From assembly GCF_037975245.1 (NCBI RefSeq), contig NC_092581.1:19984303-20048302 (forward strand): 64,000 nt of DNA. Reading direction: 5' to 3'. The notes beneath the pieces were generated by a model. The model made no database searches. It was not told where the DNA came from and saw only the letters and a list, made by a program, of their open reading frames with translations. The stretch comes from Apostichopus japonicus (Eukaryota > Echinodermata > Holothuroidea > Aspidochirotida > Stichopodidae). Below are positions 1 to 15,300 of this stretch, piece by piece. Made by a program: the position numbers and the translations under genes. Position 1 is the stretch's first letter. Each line of letters opens with the position of its first letter.

Positions 1-207
1 GGCATAATTTCATAAGACCTTTTTTATTGTTACTGTATGATACTTTATTTCAAAATACATTACATTATGTTATAAAACGTTAACAAATTTTGATGATACA
101 TCTACATGATATTGATCAGCAATACCATGTCCACTTGTTCCATCCACTAATTATTTCCTTTGTTTTAAGCTTTAATGAATTGTTTAATAACACCGTGGAG
201 GCCCTAC

Positions 208-323
208 CTCTTGCACCCAGAAGTGATGAGGATCATAGATATTACAGATGGTTGCAACGATGGATTCACCCTCACAGGGAAGCTCTGGAGGCAGGTACTT
301 TCTTGGAGGAACAGGACTCTTAG
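208..323 (-). CDS. RNF17: RNF17-like exon 18: start of second Tudor
   Basis: Residues 670-708. LPPELPCEGESIVATICNIY then DPHHFWVQE is the opening of another extended Tudor. Donor GTAGGG at 207-202, phase 0; the next exon lies left of the window. Confidence 0.82.
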
Positions 324-3300
324 CTGTTGTTATAAATAATATCACCAAAATATTTTAATAACAATACATCTCATTTATGTTTGTAATAAGTGATCAGAAA
401 TCAAATTAACACACATTACCAATGTTAAATATTAATTGAGCCTTATTGTTTTCCAACCCGTCCCTTCAAAATGTAACAATATTTTAAGAAAAATTAAGAA
501 AAAAACTTTTGTCACCTTTTGAAAAAGGAAACTGAGCTAAAGGCCTTGCAAATCAGTTTTTGTTTTGCACCTTTACCACTTTGTTCCACATCATATCAGA
601 CCTTTACTATAACACCATTAACACTTATTATGAGCAACAAAACCAACAAATCAAGTTCATACTGTGACTTATACAGGTTTAAAGAAAGAGCAGCTACTAT
701 ACGAACATGTAGGAAAAAGTTGAACTCTTCACTCCATATGATACGAACAGAACTAACTGCTTCCATACAGTTTCAATTCTCTTTGTCATAGTTTCTGACA
801 GTATGATTGCTTTTGATTCCATCTAAAACAAAATGATTAACTACCAGTCTCTTGATCCTTTCATTAGTTCAATCTTACATTTGAAAGTTTGAGCAAAAAG
901 AGTTCTTATGACATTTTTCAAGGCGCATGAACTTAAAGACGTATAACTACTGGCGTACTTACGAGTCAAAGGACTGGGTGTGTCGTTGATGAAGCTGGCT
1001 AACTCTAGGAAGATCAAGGCATCTCTTATGGAGACTGGTGCATCATCTACCGCTGACGAGTTGGGAGAATTGTGGAGATCAACTTGTAGGATGTCGTCGA
1101 CTTCTCCGTGGTACTAAACAGGATTGAAGGTAAAGCAACCGTCAAGGTTAAATCCTGTATCACGCAATCCAAGTTAGAGGCAAAAGAAAACATTAATTTC
1201 TGAAGCTGCCAAAAGTTGTTTCTAAAAACATTTAGGTTATTTAGGACTGTACTTAACAGGTGAAACAATGTAACAAGGTGCAGTAAAGGGAGTGGTCCAC
1301 TTTGTCTATAAAATTATAACATTATGAATATTTATAGGATTGACAGACATACTCTACATGTACAAGAAGTAACACACCTTAGTAAGTTAAAGGCTATAAC
1401 AGACAAAAACACTATGAATATTCATAGCATTGACAAACATACTCTACATTTACAAGAAGTAACACACCTTAGGAAGTTAAAAGCTATAACAGACAAAAAC
1501 ATTATAAATATTCATAGCATTGACAAACATACTCTACATTTACAAGAAGTAACAAACCTGAGGAAGATAAAGGCTATATAAGATTAAAACATTATGACTA
1601 TTCATAGCATTGACAACATCCACCTTATCAGAAGGAACACACCCTGGGAAATAAGACTTTAACAGAAAAAATCTATGAATATTCATAGCACTGACAAACT
1701 TCAAGTTACACATATAAGAAGGAACATACTTTGGGAAGTGAGACTTGAACAGAAAAAAAATCTATGAATATTCATAGCAGTGATAGAGTTAACACCATAT
1801 TTTTAGATTAAGGCATACATAATAGGGTATATCTGAAAGGAAATGCATTTCCATGAACAAAAGAATGCATTTCTTTGGAATAACACCTTTCCAAAAAAGG
1901 ACATTTTCTTTGGATATTTGCATGTAATGATATTGGTAATTGGGAGGACTTACACTCATCTTGAGTGTAACATCTTGGGCAGCAACCATCGTAGCAAAGG
2001 CTTCCGCTGATTCCCTTGGCCACTTTGGCTTCTGAGGAAAGATAAATGAATTCCTGTAACATACTTTGACCAACAAAACAAAACATCAAATTCACATTTC
2101 ACCAGCTTGCTGATTGGGGAGGGAGGGTCATCCTCATTAACCAATATTGAAATAATGTTCCAAATTTCATCCTGGATTTTGCTAAAGATTTGTGTTTTAA
2201 CTTGTTTCTTTGTTTGTATTCCTAGCTTTTTGAGAGAAATAAAGAATTTTGGAAACTTTGGTGTTCAATTTTATGCCAGGGAAGTGGAAGGGGGTCGGGG
2301 CTGGAGAATGCAATTTAATTTAAGAGGATTAAAATGAAGCAAGCTGCACCACTGATTCAATTATTTTCCAGGTCTGAGAGCTGATGTCTATGAAAAAGAG
2401 CAGTTTGAGTTTCTGTCATGACTTACTTTATTGGGAGGAATTATATCATACAAGGCACATGTAATGGCAAAAGGAGGCTCCTTCTCGAACTTGGGCTTCA
2501 ATCTAACCAACCTGTAGAGGAAAGAAGGAACACAAGGAATAAAAAAAATGTATTAGACCTTTCTTGTATGACCATAGCATATTGATACTTGTTATTCTTA
2601 GTTATCTAAAAACCAGTGGTTGCAATAAGATTTGAATCAAGTTACTAAATATAAAAAATAGAAGTAAAGTGACTTGAATAAGTTTGTGAACTTTTCTGCG
2701 ATAGAAACAATACAGTGACTTGAGTCAATGACCGACTTGACTCGAGTCATGAAAAGTAATGATAATAACTTGACTTGACCATAATGTGGAGTGGCTCATC
2801 ACAACTCTAGAACTAAAAAAAAAAAAAAAAAATTGGACAGACTCTTAAGAGACTCTGCCTGACTTTTAATTAAACTCTGTGGAAGAATGTCACCAACCTT
2901 GCCCCACCCCTCAAAAAAAAGATAAAGACAAAAAAAGAGACCAAAATTCACAAGACAAATGATATGAGCAAAGGAGTCACTTTTTGTTCCTCACTGTTAT
3001 GTATGGTCCTCTGTTTGGTCATGTGACACAAACATAACAACTGATCTCATTTATGCATGTTGTATGAAAAAATGACTAAACTGGATGATTTTGCTTAAGT
3101 ATTACCCTTTCTCATGGTCTTAAGTGTGACCTACTCTGACCTCATATCCTGTTAAAAATCGAGAAGGACACAAACGACTTTTATTTTGATTTTCTCAGGC
3201 CCTAGTATGAACTATAAGAGGGCTATTTTTTTGCTAGTTTATTTGTTAGTCTTGCCTACCATTACACTTAGTTAACTTTATAACACTTAAAGTGTAGGCG

Positions 3301-6300
3301 AGTCTCACCTACATCTAACATTTCATTTAGTCAATTCATATATACTACACAGACGAGCTTCTAGTTAGTCCAACGTACAATTTCACTCCACAAACACACA
3401 AGCAGGGATCAGGAAAATTCTTCTCAGAAAAAAAGAAAAAACAAATGATTTGAACTGACTTGTCGACCGGCACCCATTGTGTATTGCCATAATCGATATA
3501 GACCACTTCGACTTTCATCTCGTCTTTGTCATCTGCCTGGAGTAGGTCCTGCGGGGAGGCCATGGAGAGGACCCCTGCCACCTCATCCGGTACGGTCTTC
3601 ACCATGGCTCTATACCACTGGTCGTCATCAAACTTACAACAGCATTTAGTACCTATGTGGTGGACCATATATAGAGAATACAACAGCATTTGGTACCTAT
3701 GTGGTAGACCATATATAGAGAATACAACAGCATTTAGTACCAATGTGGTTGACCATATATAGAGAATACAACAGCATTTAGTACCTATGTGGTAGACCAT
3801 ATATAGAGAATACAAAATGAAAAGTATTTGATCACTAGATACCATTCAAATAACACCTCTAAATTATCATTTCCAGTGACGGTTAAGTCACCGTTAATAT
3901 AAGAGCATCTGTTGGGTGTTATTAGCACACTTACGTTCAGGCAGATTTTCAGGAAAGTCATTCTTAGTCGATATATCAGTTTTTAACTAGCTATCCTTTT
4001 GTGTGGCAGCAGTAATCACAGAATGGCCTAGATTTTTTGCTCATAGCGTATTGAGGAGAGAGGTTTTGCGTTATAGATCTTAATGACAATAAACTGGTAT
4101 TTCCACGTTTTCAAGGTATTTTCTACACTGTTCTATTCCATTGCTAGGTATGGCTTCTCGTTCAAAAGATAGAGAATTGAGGTGAAGTTAGCTAGTTGAC
4201 ACTTCCTGAGCACTCTAAATGAACAAGATTATGCTTATACCAAATTTCAACTGGCCACCTTGATCAATGTGTTACACTTAATTTTGACATACTATCAATT
4301 CTGAGATATCAAATTAAGTAAACAAACAAATGGACAAAATGGGGAGACTGGAAAAAGATAGATGCTGACAAAAAAAGGAAGATCACTAGCCAATTAACAG
4401 CTTTGTGGGCTGGTAATTCAAACATTGTTAACATGGCAATGATAGCAGCCAAGACCTTCACAACATAACGTTCAGGGGTGCAAATTGTCACACCACCAGC
4501 AAACACATACCACTTTCGACCCTAGCAATACGATTAGGGGTACAAATTGTCACACCTCCAGCAAACACATACCAGCTTCGACCCTAGCAATACGTTCAGG
4601 GGTGCAAATTGTCATACTACCAGTAAATACATACCACTTTTGACCCTAGCAATACGTTCAGGGGTGCAAATTGTCACACTTCCAGTAAATACATACCAGC
4701 TTCAACCCTAGCATAATGTTCAGGGGTGCAAACTGTCACACTACCAGTAAATACATACCAGCTTCAATTGTATCAGGTATACACTTTGAGAAGTCAGTAA
4801 TGCTTTCACAAATGCTTGACAGACTTTTCATAGTTTTCTCTAGCCGAGGCAGATCGCCCTGACGATGGACGTAGAAGCATCCTGGACTTCTGATGTGGAC
4901 GACTCTCACATTCTGCTTCTTACCTGGAAAAGAGAAATAAGCTTAAAGTGAAGTCGATTGATTATAATATACATCCAATCGATCAAGTGAAATCTTTATC
5001 TTTTGAACTCTGCAACTAGTTCTCCTAACATGGATGGCAATGGTAGGCACTTGGATGCAAAAACTCATGTAACACACAACTTAGGGGAAGGATATAAAAA
5101 CTTCACTAATAATAATAATAAGTTAAAGAAATTTAAATCTGATTAAAATGAATGTTATATTTTTATGAAATAATCTATTTTTTTGTACATCAAAACACCA
5201 CACCGTAAAAGATAAAAAAAAATTGTTTGCCTTCATCTGAAGCTTACCATAAATGGTTTGAATTGACCAATAGCAAATCATTTAAAATCATTAAGCATAT
5301 ATCAGATAAATCTAACTCACTGATTTTTTTGAGATCCAGAGCAGGTCTTGGTTTGACTTTATCTTTTATTTCAGCGAGGTCTGCTGGTAAGATTCCTTCT
5401 TTCTGAAGTATGCGGATATGATCAGGTCCTAAGTCAATGAGATATAAGTGAAACCGATAGTAACAATTTAAAAACATTCAAAGTTCTATCAACATCAATT
5501 CTAAAGATTCCCTTACCAAGAAAATATTTCAGAAACTGCATAGGAAAGGACATCAATGTCTTTAAAGGATGTGATAAAATAACCAAGATCAGATTTGTGA
5601 AGTATCAAGTATCCATTTAGATCCATTTCTGGAGTGTCCTTGCAGATTCATTTTTTAGAGTCTGAATATGGGTATTGGGTAGTACTCTAATAACCAGAAA
5701 CAGGCATTCTGTAGAGAGTGATGATGTGGTGCAAGCACACTCAGATCAATTAGGGGAGTTTCATAGCATCTCCATTTGCTTAGAGGTTTGTAGAATCAAT
5801 CAATGGGTATCAGATACTGAAGCCAGCAACATCAATTCAATTGACATTGAAGACACAAATGAACAAGTACTTGTGAAGTATGCTTACTGATATTCTATAG
5901 AAACTGAGGACACAAATGAACAAGTAAGTACTTGTGAAGTATGCTTACTGATATTCTATAGAGTCTGAGGACACATATGAACAAGTACTTGTGAAGTATG
6001 CTTACTACTATTCTATAGAAACTGAGGACACAAATGAACAAGTAAGTAATCTGATCCCATTAACATCATTCATTGCTGGTGTCATGAGAATACATACCAG
6101 ATCATATTTTTGAAATGTCCTTACACTTCCATGTGTAGAGTTTTATGGTAACCTTTGAAGTAGACAACAAATAGACTGACTCACTATTGACAATGTTCTC
6201 ATAAGAATAGACATACATATCAACAAAAAATTGATGAAACCTGGTTAGAACAAGAAAAAACTTGTCTGCCTCAACCAATATAGTTTAAAACCTCAAAATT

Positions 6301-9300
6301 GCTCAAAATGGTAACTTTGAAGTAAAAAAGTAGGCTCAGTTTCCTGTTTCACATTACCTATTGGTTTTTTCTTTTTCTGTTCTTTCTTGCCAAATAGAGG
6401 GCAGTGTTTGAGAATGTCATCATCAATGGTGGGTTCCTTGAAGTCCTCAGGAAGCTCAGCTGATGTCTTCAAAGAATGACTGCTCAAAATGAACGTGAAA
6501 AACTAACATAAGAATTTCTCAGGTGACAGAGAAAAATAAACAGTTATAGAAAGGATTTTTTATAAATCAAGACAAAATCTGATTATATTTAACAAAACAG
6601 GATGATATATAAGGAGAGCGGCAGGTTGTTACATTTCAAGAAAAAATGGTACCCTTAAAGCTCTTCCTAGCATGCATACACAAGATCACAACAAGGATTA
6701 CTGAATTGGTATTTGGACGTCACTACAAGGGATTATCTACCCCTCCTCGCCACATCTTATCCCTTCCTGGCCTTTCACTTTCATTCCTCCCCCATACCCC
6801 CACCCCTAAAGCAAAAAAAAAATCAGCTTTGGGGAAAGTGACAAACACATGTTAAATAATTCTGCCAGCCATTAGGAAATGAAGTTGTGATCCACTAATT
6901 TGACTTACAAGCTGGATGGGTTAACTTCAACTTTTGATGACAGTTGCATCTCTCCAGGAATGAACTTCGACATAGTTTCACCTTCCTTCTCTCGAACTAG
7001 ATGCCATGGCAACGAAGACGCTTCTCTCAATATTGAGATGATCTCTGTGAGGTTGGACGGCACCTTAGTCTTGTCTTCCAAGCCTGGAAGAACATCTGTT
7101 AATGACAAATAAAAACCCAGCAAACAATGTCAAGGGAAAATGCTTTATATCCATTCCCAAGTACAGAAAACAACAATGACAGCTCATCGTCATTTCAAAA
7201 TGAGAAATAAATTTGAGTTTATTTGAAATTTGAAAAGTCAAGATGGTATAATGAATTTGACCGAGAGGTTTATCTCACCGCTGACTTCTGAGGGTTGTTC
7301 AATTGAAATAACTACAAAAAGTTTTTGTCAGTAAACTAAAACAATCCTCAAAGCTGTCCATCTGATGGACTTATTCTTCTGTGAACTGTAATTACACTAA
7401 CAATCATATCTCCCCACACAAATGAAATCTTCTTTGCAAGCAAGACTTGTTCCTCTCTTTCTCTGCCAAATGGGAGGGGATGTTAACCGCATCTTCTGAT
7501 GTTAACTTGTTAAGACAGACAAAGTGACAACCAGATCGAAACATACCTTCTATAACTGTGGTTAGTCTACAAATATTTCTGGCAAGATTATTCTTGATAC
7601 AGGACAAATTCTCAAGTTGCGAGTCGTTAGCGGTCCTGACAGCCTCTTTCATTGCGAGATGCCTAGTAGTGAACAAAACAGAGTCACAATGGATGTTAAG
7701 TAGCTTATTAAAAGTCTGTTATTTTCAAAAAAAACAAATCTGGGCCTAGCGCTGCAATAGTTTAAAAGCAGATCTGCCTAAGCCTAGCCTACCTCAGCTG
7801 TAAAATCAGCAGTTACCATGGCTACAAATTGGCAAAGCTAATTTATAATTAATCAACTCTCTTTGGCATGCTGAAATACTACATAACCTGCATAGGTTAA
7901 CATTTATAAAAGAATCCCAAACCAATGTTATGCATATGTACATGAAGAAACTTGCCAGAATAAAATCTGCAAAAATGCTAGAGTTGACATTATATTTTGT
8001 CATATTTACAAATCAAGAGAAGAAAACTTATAGCAAAATTAATTATTGCCTGGAATGTGATCTAGTGACCTCAGCAGATTCTGCATTCTTACTGAATGAA
8101 CCTGCCAGCTTTGCAAGTTGTTGTCGAGCCGTATTAAATCAGAAGCTAAAGTACCTCGCAGATTGTGTAACTGAGGATCACACACCACAGTTTCGATTGA
8201 TACATCAGGAAAACCATTTGATTTTAAGAGGAAGGTTTGTCTTGTAAATTATGTATAGGAGAAAATCTTTAACAACAGAACAAGATGTTTGCAAACATCG
8301 GTCCAATCATAACCTACACCTGAAGATATCTGTACTTTTCTTTTTATGCGTAAAAAGATATTAAACAATGAGCTTACTGAAGTTGTAAATCAGCATAAAA
8401 TTGAGCAAAACTTTCATCTACTTCCTCCACTGCCTTCTCTTTTACTTTCGAAAGTTGCTTTTCCTCTACATCGACAGCCTAAAGTAAATACAAAAGAAAC
8501 AAACAGGAGAAAATGTTGTCATTTGCTTTGATTTAGGAAAGCCTCACAGACAAAACTGTTCTTTCATTGACTGATGCTAGGTAAGCATTATTAACATTTT
8601 CAAATATAAATATGGAATAAAGAAATTAAATTAACAAACCACTCTCACTTATGAAATCAACTATTCTAACTTCCTTTGATTCTATTGAAAGGAGCAAGCA
8701 AATTTGCCAACAGATTTTTCCTAAGATATTTCTCATAAAGTCCTTATATTCTGCATAAAAATATACAATACTTTAAATAATATCATTGGGGGAAGCAGTA
8801 GGGATGCATACTATGAACATTAATGAGATGTGTCCAGTCTATGCTGTCAGGTCCGTAAGGCTATATGGTTAGATGATTAGAGACAAAATGACCCTTTGGG
8901 AGGGGTGGGGCCGTGGGGGAGATGGTACCTTTGAGGGGGTAGGGCACATAAGTACTCTATACTAAAAAATAATAACTTCCTCACCTCTTTAGTATAATAC
9001 AGTCTTTTCAGAGTTGTTTTGGCTGAAGCAACAGCAGGTTCTAAATCCTTGTGTATTTCGGAGTTCTGGAAAATTCACGGAAAATGTAAAACGCAGAAAA
9101 AAATGAATTTGAAATACCCAGTGAAAAGAAGGGACTGAATGATAATTATATATCTAATAACATTATATAGTATGACATGATGAACAGGTCATTTTACAAC
9201 TGAAGGCTTAGTGATTCCTCCATACATTTTATATGAGAACTTTTAAGGTATTGTAAACTGAATGAAAGACTTTCAAGGTTTGACCTGAAAGACCTTTGAC

Positions 9301-12300
9301 TTTTACAGGAAACAAGGTTCTACGTATTACTCACTAAAGTGAATCTACATATGAAACCACATATGAAGTTCATCCCACTTTTCTTTCGACACTACTATGT
9401 TTACAAGACTCTAAGATATTTGGTTCTCTTTGCCATCCTCACCTTCTCTTGAATATGCAAGATGTTGTGACCTTTGTGCTCCCCGGTAAGACCACATTTA
9501 GCACAGATCGGTGTCCCATCATCTTCACAAAAGAATTCTCTTGGCATGTTTTCATGAGTAGGACAGCCATAAACTCTGTATTGTTAAGAGAACAATATAT
9601 CAAAATATTGAGACAATTAACTGTGGGAAGACTGCTGAATAGCTTCTGTGATGCAGAGGGGCGACAGATTACAGGGTACTGAATACCAAGGAACATCAAA
9701 GATTTGGAGAAATCTGCCATGAAGTACAACTTTGGAATGGGGTACAGTATAATGAAGGAGATGTTTAGATGACAACAAGTAAACTGTTTCTCTAGTATAT
9801 AGCCTGTAACTTACTGACTATTTAACTTGTTCAATAAGGGGGTTTAAAACCAAACCACCTTTTGTACTTGCTTCTAGGGTAGGGTTACCATACATCTGGA
9901 TTTACCCTGGGAATGTCCTCTCTTTTATATCTTATGTGAGCATCCGGATGCACATAAAAAAAATCATAGAAAGTACCTGAATTTGTTTCAAAAGTTGTTC
10001 TGACAAAGTTGTAAAGAATAAAGTGGAATGTACCTTCTCGACAGTCATTTAACCAATTACCTACAATACATCTACTAACTCTACTTCTACATCTACCTAC
10101 TCTACATCTACTAACTTTACTTCTACATCTACGTACTCTACATCTACATCTACTAACTCTACTTCTACGTACTCTACATCTACTAACTCTACTTCTACTA
10201 ACTCTACATCTACATACTCTACATCTACTAACTCTACTTCTACATCTACTAACTCTACTTCTACGTACTCTACATCTACTAACTCTACTTCTACTAACTC
10301 TACATCTACATACTCTACATCTACTAACTCTACTTCTACATCTACTAACTCTACTTCTACGTACTCTACATCTACTAACTCTACTTCTACTAACTCTACA
10401 TCTACATACTCTACATCTACGTACTCTACATCTACTAACTCTACTTCTACATCTACTAACTCTACTTCTACATCTACTAACTCTACTTCTACATCTACGT
10501 ACTCTACATCTACTAACTCTACTTCTACATCTACGTACTCTACATCTACTAACTACTTCTACATCTATGTACTCTACATCTACTAACTCTACTTCTACAA
10601 CTACGTACTCTACATCTACTAACTCTACTTCTACATCTACGTACTCTACATCTACTCACTCTACTTCTACATCTACCTACTCTACTTTTGAGTACAAGAA
10701 GGCTAACAGTCTTCAACCATTCCAATTTTACAAGGCATAACAATTGTCATTTAGAGACCATTCAAACTCAATTTTTTCCCCCCTAAGGGCAGAACTGAGA
10801 CCTTAACTAAGACCCCTCCAACAAGCTATAAAATTTGGCAAAATTAAACTCAACAAATTTGGTGACTGTTTGAGAATTTTAGGGAAACCATGTCTACTGT
10901 CCCCTTACAAACTCTCATTTCTGTTTATCCTGTCTTTGAACATGGCATAGTTTCTATCCATAGAAGTGAAATAGACTTACTTGTCTGTAAGCAGGGGTAT
11001 CTTGGAATGAGTATTGCCACTTTGGGTTTTGTGAATTGTAATGAAGCACAAATTACAAAGGTGAATGTCACAATGCTGACAGAGACAGTCTGCTGGACCC
11101 TGTTGGCAGGAGGTACACGGTGGCCGTCCACCTGCAAAACCAGAGGAAATTTCACAATTATTAATTCATATCAAAATTATAAACTATAGCTTTGTTATTT
11201 GTAATTGTGGTAAAAAGAATTATTAATATGAAGTGATATATGACACATAAATAATGCTTGTTTTTGATAGTTTGCAATTACCCATCATTGCTTGAGGATT
11301 TTTTTTCAATAAACACAGACTAAAGTCTAGGAGAAGAGAATTATTATATGATTATTTATGTATCCTACATGTTAAGCAACAGCACTCTGTTTTCATACAT
11401 AAAAAACCTGTTTTTTTAATATATATATATATATATTAACCTATAAATTTATATATGCATTACAGTATGAACACCACATTATGAATGCTCAAGTAAAGAT
11501 ATTTTCAATGACATTGTGTGAATATCAGTTGCTTAAGTAAGTTTGGCCAAACTATATACCAGATGTTTGAGCTGGTGGAAATAACATTTTTTTTCCAGTC
11601 ATGCAGGGTTTACAACAGATAGATTTTGGAATCGCCAATGTAAAATGGAAACATCATTAATGTAGTGTCAGTCTGTAATGCCACAAACTGACACAAAGGC
11701 ATCAGATAAAAAGTGACTCGTTACTACTGGTTGTGTTTGGATATATTTACTGTATTTACAGAGGGAAATTTGGAATGAGGAACATTTTTCAAGTACTGTT
11801 CTTGCACACACAAACACACACATATGAGCCATCACCATCGCATAGATTTCTTTTGTCTACCGCAAGGAATAAAAAAACGACTTCATGACCGCTCGAAAAT
11901 GGGTAATTACCTTTCAGCTCCGTCGGTTGATAATTTGCACCGCCTGGTTTTGATTTGGCTTTAAATTCTAGTTGGTGATCGCTGCAAATATAGAGAGGAA
12001 GAAAGCATATTATCAGGTGAAAATAGCTGAAACTGAATGGGAAAAAACTTAGGAATGTCTACACAGATATCCGAGGGCATTCTATGAATGTACACTAGGT
12101 GTACAAGAAATTTAGAAGAATATTCTAATCTTACCTTTAATTTTACGGCTGAGAACGTGACTTAGATATTTTAAAGAGATATTTTAGAGAGTCATCGAGA
12201 GAATCCAATGTTACATATTGAAACACAAACCAATCGTCCTTGGTCTTACTTTTGCTTCATCCAAAATTAGTTAACCCTCACCTCATGTTATGTCCATTCA

Positions 12301-15300
12301 TTGATGCTGAAACAATTCTTTGCCACAATTAAAGAATAAAGAACCCTCCAGTTCTTTGATCTCCATGACTAACAGAAGTGCATTTACCGAATGCAATACA
12401 GAACATTTCAATTGCTGATGAAAGGAGACACAAAGCCTGTCATTTTGTCTTTAGCTTACTGTATATGAGAGAGATCTTCCTCATGAACCGATAAACAAAC
12501 ATCTATGCCAAATGGAACACAATTTTTGTTAACTGTTGGAGGAACATGAGGAAACTTGTTAATGACAGTTATCTGTAACACATAAACCACTTTTGATGGT
12601 TGGGTTTGTTTCTCCATTTTATGTTCTAAACCTGCAATACAGTGTGTACCTAGTATGCCTTCTTTTTGTTCATTGTGCATCACATTAATCAATATCACAT
12701 ATGTATGAATTCTGTTCTCAAAGCACAGCATTGTTCTTTGAGTCCATAAATGAGACCAAAAACTTATGAAGACGTAAGTTATATAAGACCTAAAAGAAAG
12801 ATCTATTAGAGATAAGGTAGTGAAATTCCTGAGGGGAAATAACTTACAATGGATTGATTTGCTGTTTGACTGTTGTACAAGATAGTCCTACCAAAAACAA
12901 ATTCACAGGAAGAGATTGCAAATTCTTATCTCCTTTGATTACAGCAGTGAAAACCTGGAAAGGAAAGAAAAACCAGCATTATATGTACGTATTGGAAGTG
13001 TGAACAAGAGCAAATTTTGATATTGCTGTTGTGCCGGTACTGATGAATGCAATATAGCACATTGGCAATGTTATTAAAGCGATCATACAAGGGTACACAT
13101 ATTTTTGATGGATGAAAGAGTAATATATTTTAAACATCCTGGTGAAATTTTCTTTCAAATTCCTATGTTCTCTTTTTTGACATTTTGTTAGTGGCAGTGT
13201 CAATCTGTACTATCAGTAAACTTGAAGCGATCAGGTGTGGTCTAGAAGATGCACAATGAATAGCTCTTCATAATGGGAATGTATAGACCGTTGCCATGGC
13301 AACATGAGGAACTCTGGTCGGTGAATATGATGATATAACGCAACCAGCTGATTTTCTTGCAATCCAGAGCTAATCTTGCTGGATCAGACTTACTTCATGT
13401 TGAAAAAGATGGCTCAAATCATATAGGGCCTAAGCTATAACATTTTCAATATGAAATAAACTCCTCTCCCTACCTGACACTGTGGACAGCTTAAGCCATC
13501 GTTTTTGTTCCTCAACGATTTTATCACACATTGCTTACAAAGAGAATGTTTACATGAAAGGATTCTTGGCTGGAGTCCGGCTGTAACAAACAAAAAGGAA
13601 AGTTCAGTGACAAAATTTTGTTTACCTGTGAAGCAATCAGTATCGCAAAAGTTGAACTTAGTAATGCTGCCAACGTATGCAGCCCCTGAGGCAGATTGGC
13701 AGAATATACCATTTAAATTTATAGTGACATCTTTTTAAATTTTACATTGGAGTTTTTTTTGGGAGTCAACTTCTTCTTTATCAAAGTGCAAAAGAGATGA
13801 AATACCACACTGTGACCATCTGTTAGCAGCTTTTTAAACCCTCTAAAATGCCCAATCAAAATATTATTACCTTGATTTGAAGGTCTAGACTATTTGTTAT
13901 CATTTGGCTGCACTTTATTTTCAGGCACTTTTATCATCATCAGCTTCTTTTTTTTAGTCCAGGAAATATATATGTCTCTTCCTGACGAACTGAGATTTTG
14001 ACTATCAAAGCAAGTGATATGTTGTACAATTAGGACTGTGGAATCCATGACGCTAATTGGTAAGCGTCACTTTGAAATGAATCCCCAGACTAACACTGTT
14101 TAATACTTATTACCTTTAAAGTTTCAAGCTTTTGCCTAGGCCTACTGAGTATCAGTATCAGTTCAGTGTGAACTAGCATATACTACTATAAAGTATAATG
14201 CTGCGGTACAATTATAGAATACAGGGCCATTCATTAACTCTTCCCAGCATCCGGATGCGCGGATGCGCGGTGTGTCTGTACATGTCCGTACACGTATGAC
14301 GCCCTCTAAAATTCCATCACGTATTTCATTTTGACTCCGCATCCGCGCATCCGCGGATCCGCGCATCCACCCCGGGAGTACTAGGAAAGGACTTAGATAA
14401 TTTTCGAAAGTTTCCCCATATACGATATACCATCACGTATTTCATTTTGACTCCGCATCCGCGCATCCGCGCATCCGCGCATCCACCCAGGGAGTACTAG
14501 GATTGGACTTACAATTTTCGAAAAGTTTCGACATATACCATCACGTATTTCCAGTACTGAAAGTCCTGTATCATCCGGATGCGCGGATGCGCGGTGTGTC
14601 TGTACATGTCCGTACACGTATGACGCCCTCTAAAATTCCATCACGTATTTCATTTTGACTCCGCATCCGCGCATCCACGCATCCGCGCATCCACCCCGGG
14701 AGTACTAGGAAAGGACTTAGATAATTTTCGAAAGTTTCCCCATATACGATATACCATCACGTATTTCATTTTGACTCCGCATCCGCGCATCCGCGCATCC
14801 ACCCCGGGAGTACTAGGAAAGGACTTAGATAATTTCGAAAGTTTCCCCGTATACGATATACCATCACGTATTTTAATTTTGACTCCGCATCCGCGCATCC
14901 ACCCCGGGAGTACTAGGAATGGACTTACAATTTTCGCAAAGTTTCGACATATACCATCACGTATTTCCAATACTGAAAGTCCCGTATGTACGAAGATATT
15001 CCACATCAATAGTGTGTCGTTCTTAAAAGGCTTCCGTACATGTGTGACGCCCTCTAAAATTCCACCACAGAAGTACTAGGAAAGGACACTCCGATCCACG
15101 CATCCACTCAAAAAGAAAGAACTGGGACTTTGACATTTTATACTCACATACGTACTGGGGTGAGACTGAGCATCCGCGCATCCGGATGCTCAGATAGTAT
15201 CATCGAGTGGCCCTGTATTCTATAATTACTCCAATGCTGCATTGGTCTAACATTAGCAGTCTCATCATATAAACAACACAGCTGCAGCTTCATTTGGGAC

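Noticed and set aside
1324-1581. Plus-strand open frame with three 30-residue repeats
   Set aside because: The period of 90 keeps the frame open by itself. Further copies break it, and it lies in an intron of a firm minus-strand gene.
8115-8155. Possible extra RNF17-like exon (RQQLAKLAG on the minus strand)
   Set aside because: No acceptor gives an open frame in the needed phase, while the exons on either side join each other exactly.
10549-10743. Minus-strand frame rich in SRVSRCRV repeats
   Set aside because: Minisatellite artefact.
14393-15009. Minus-strand open frames of 74 and 119 codons
   Set aside because: They are translations of the tandem core of the fold-back element.
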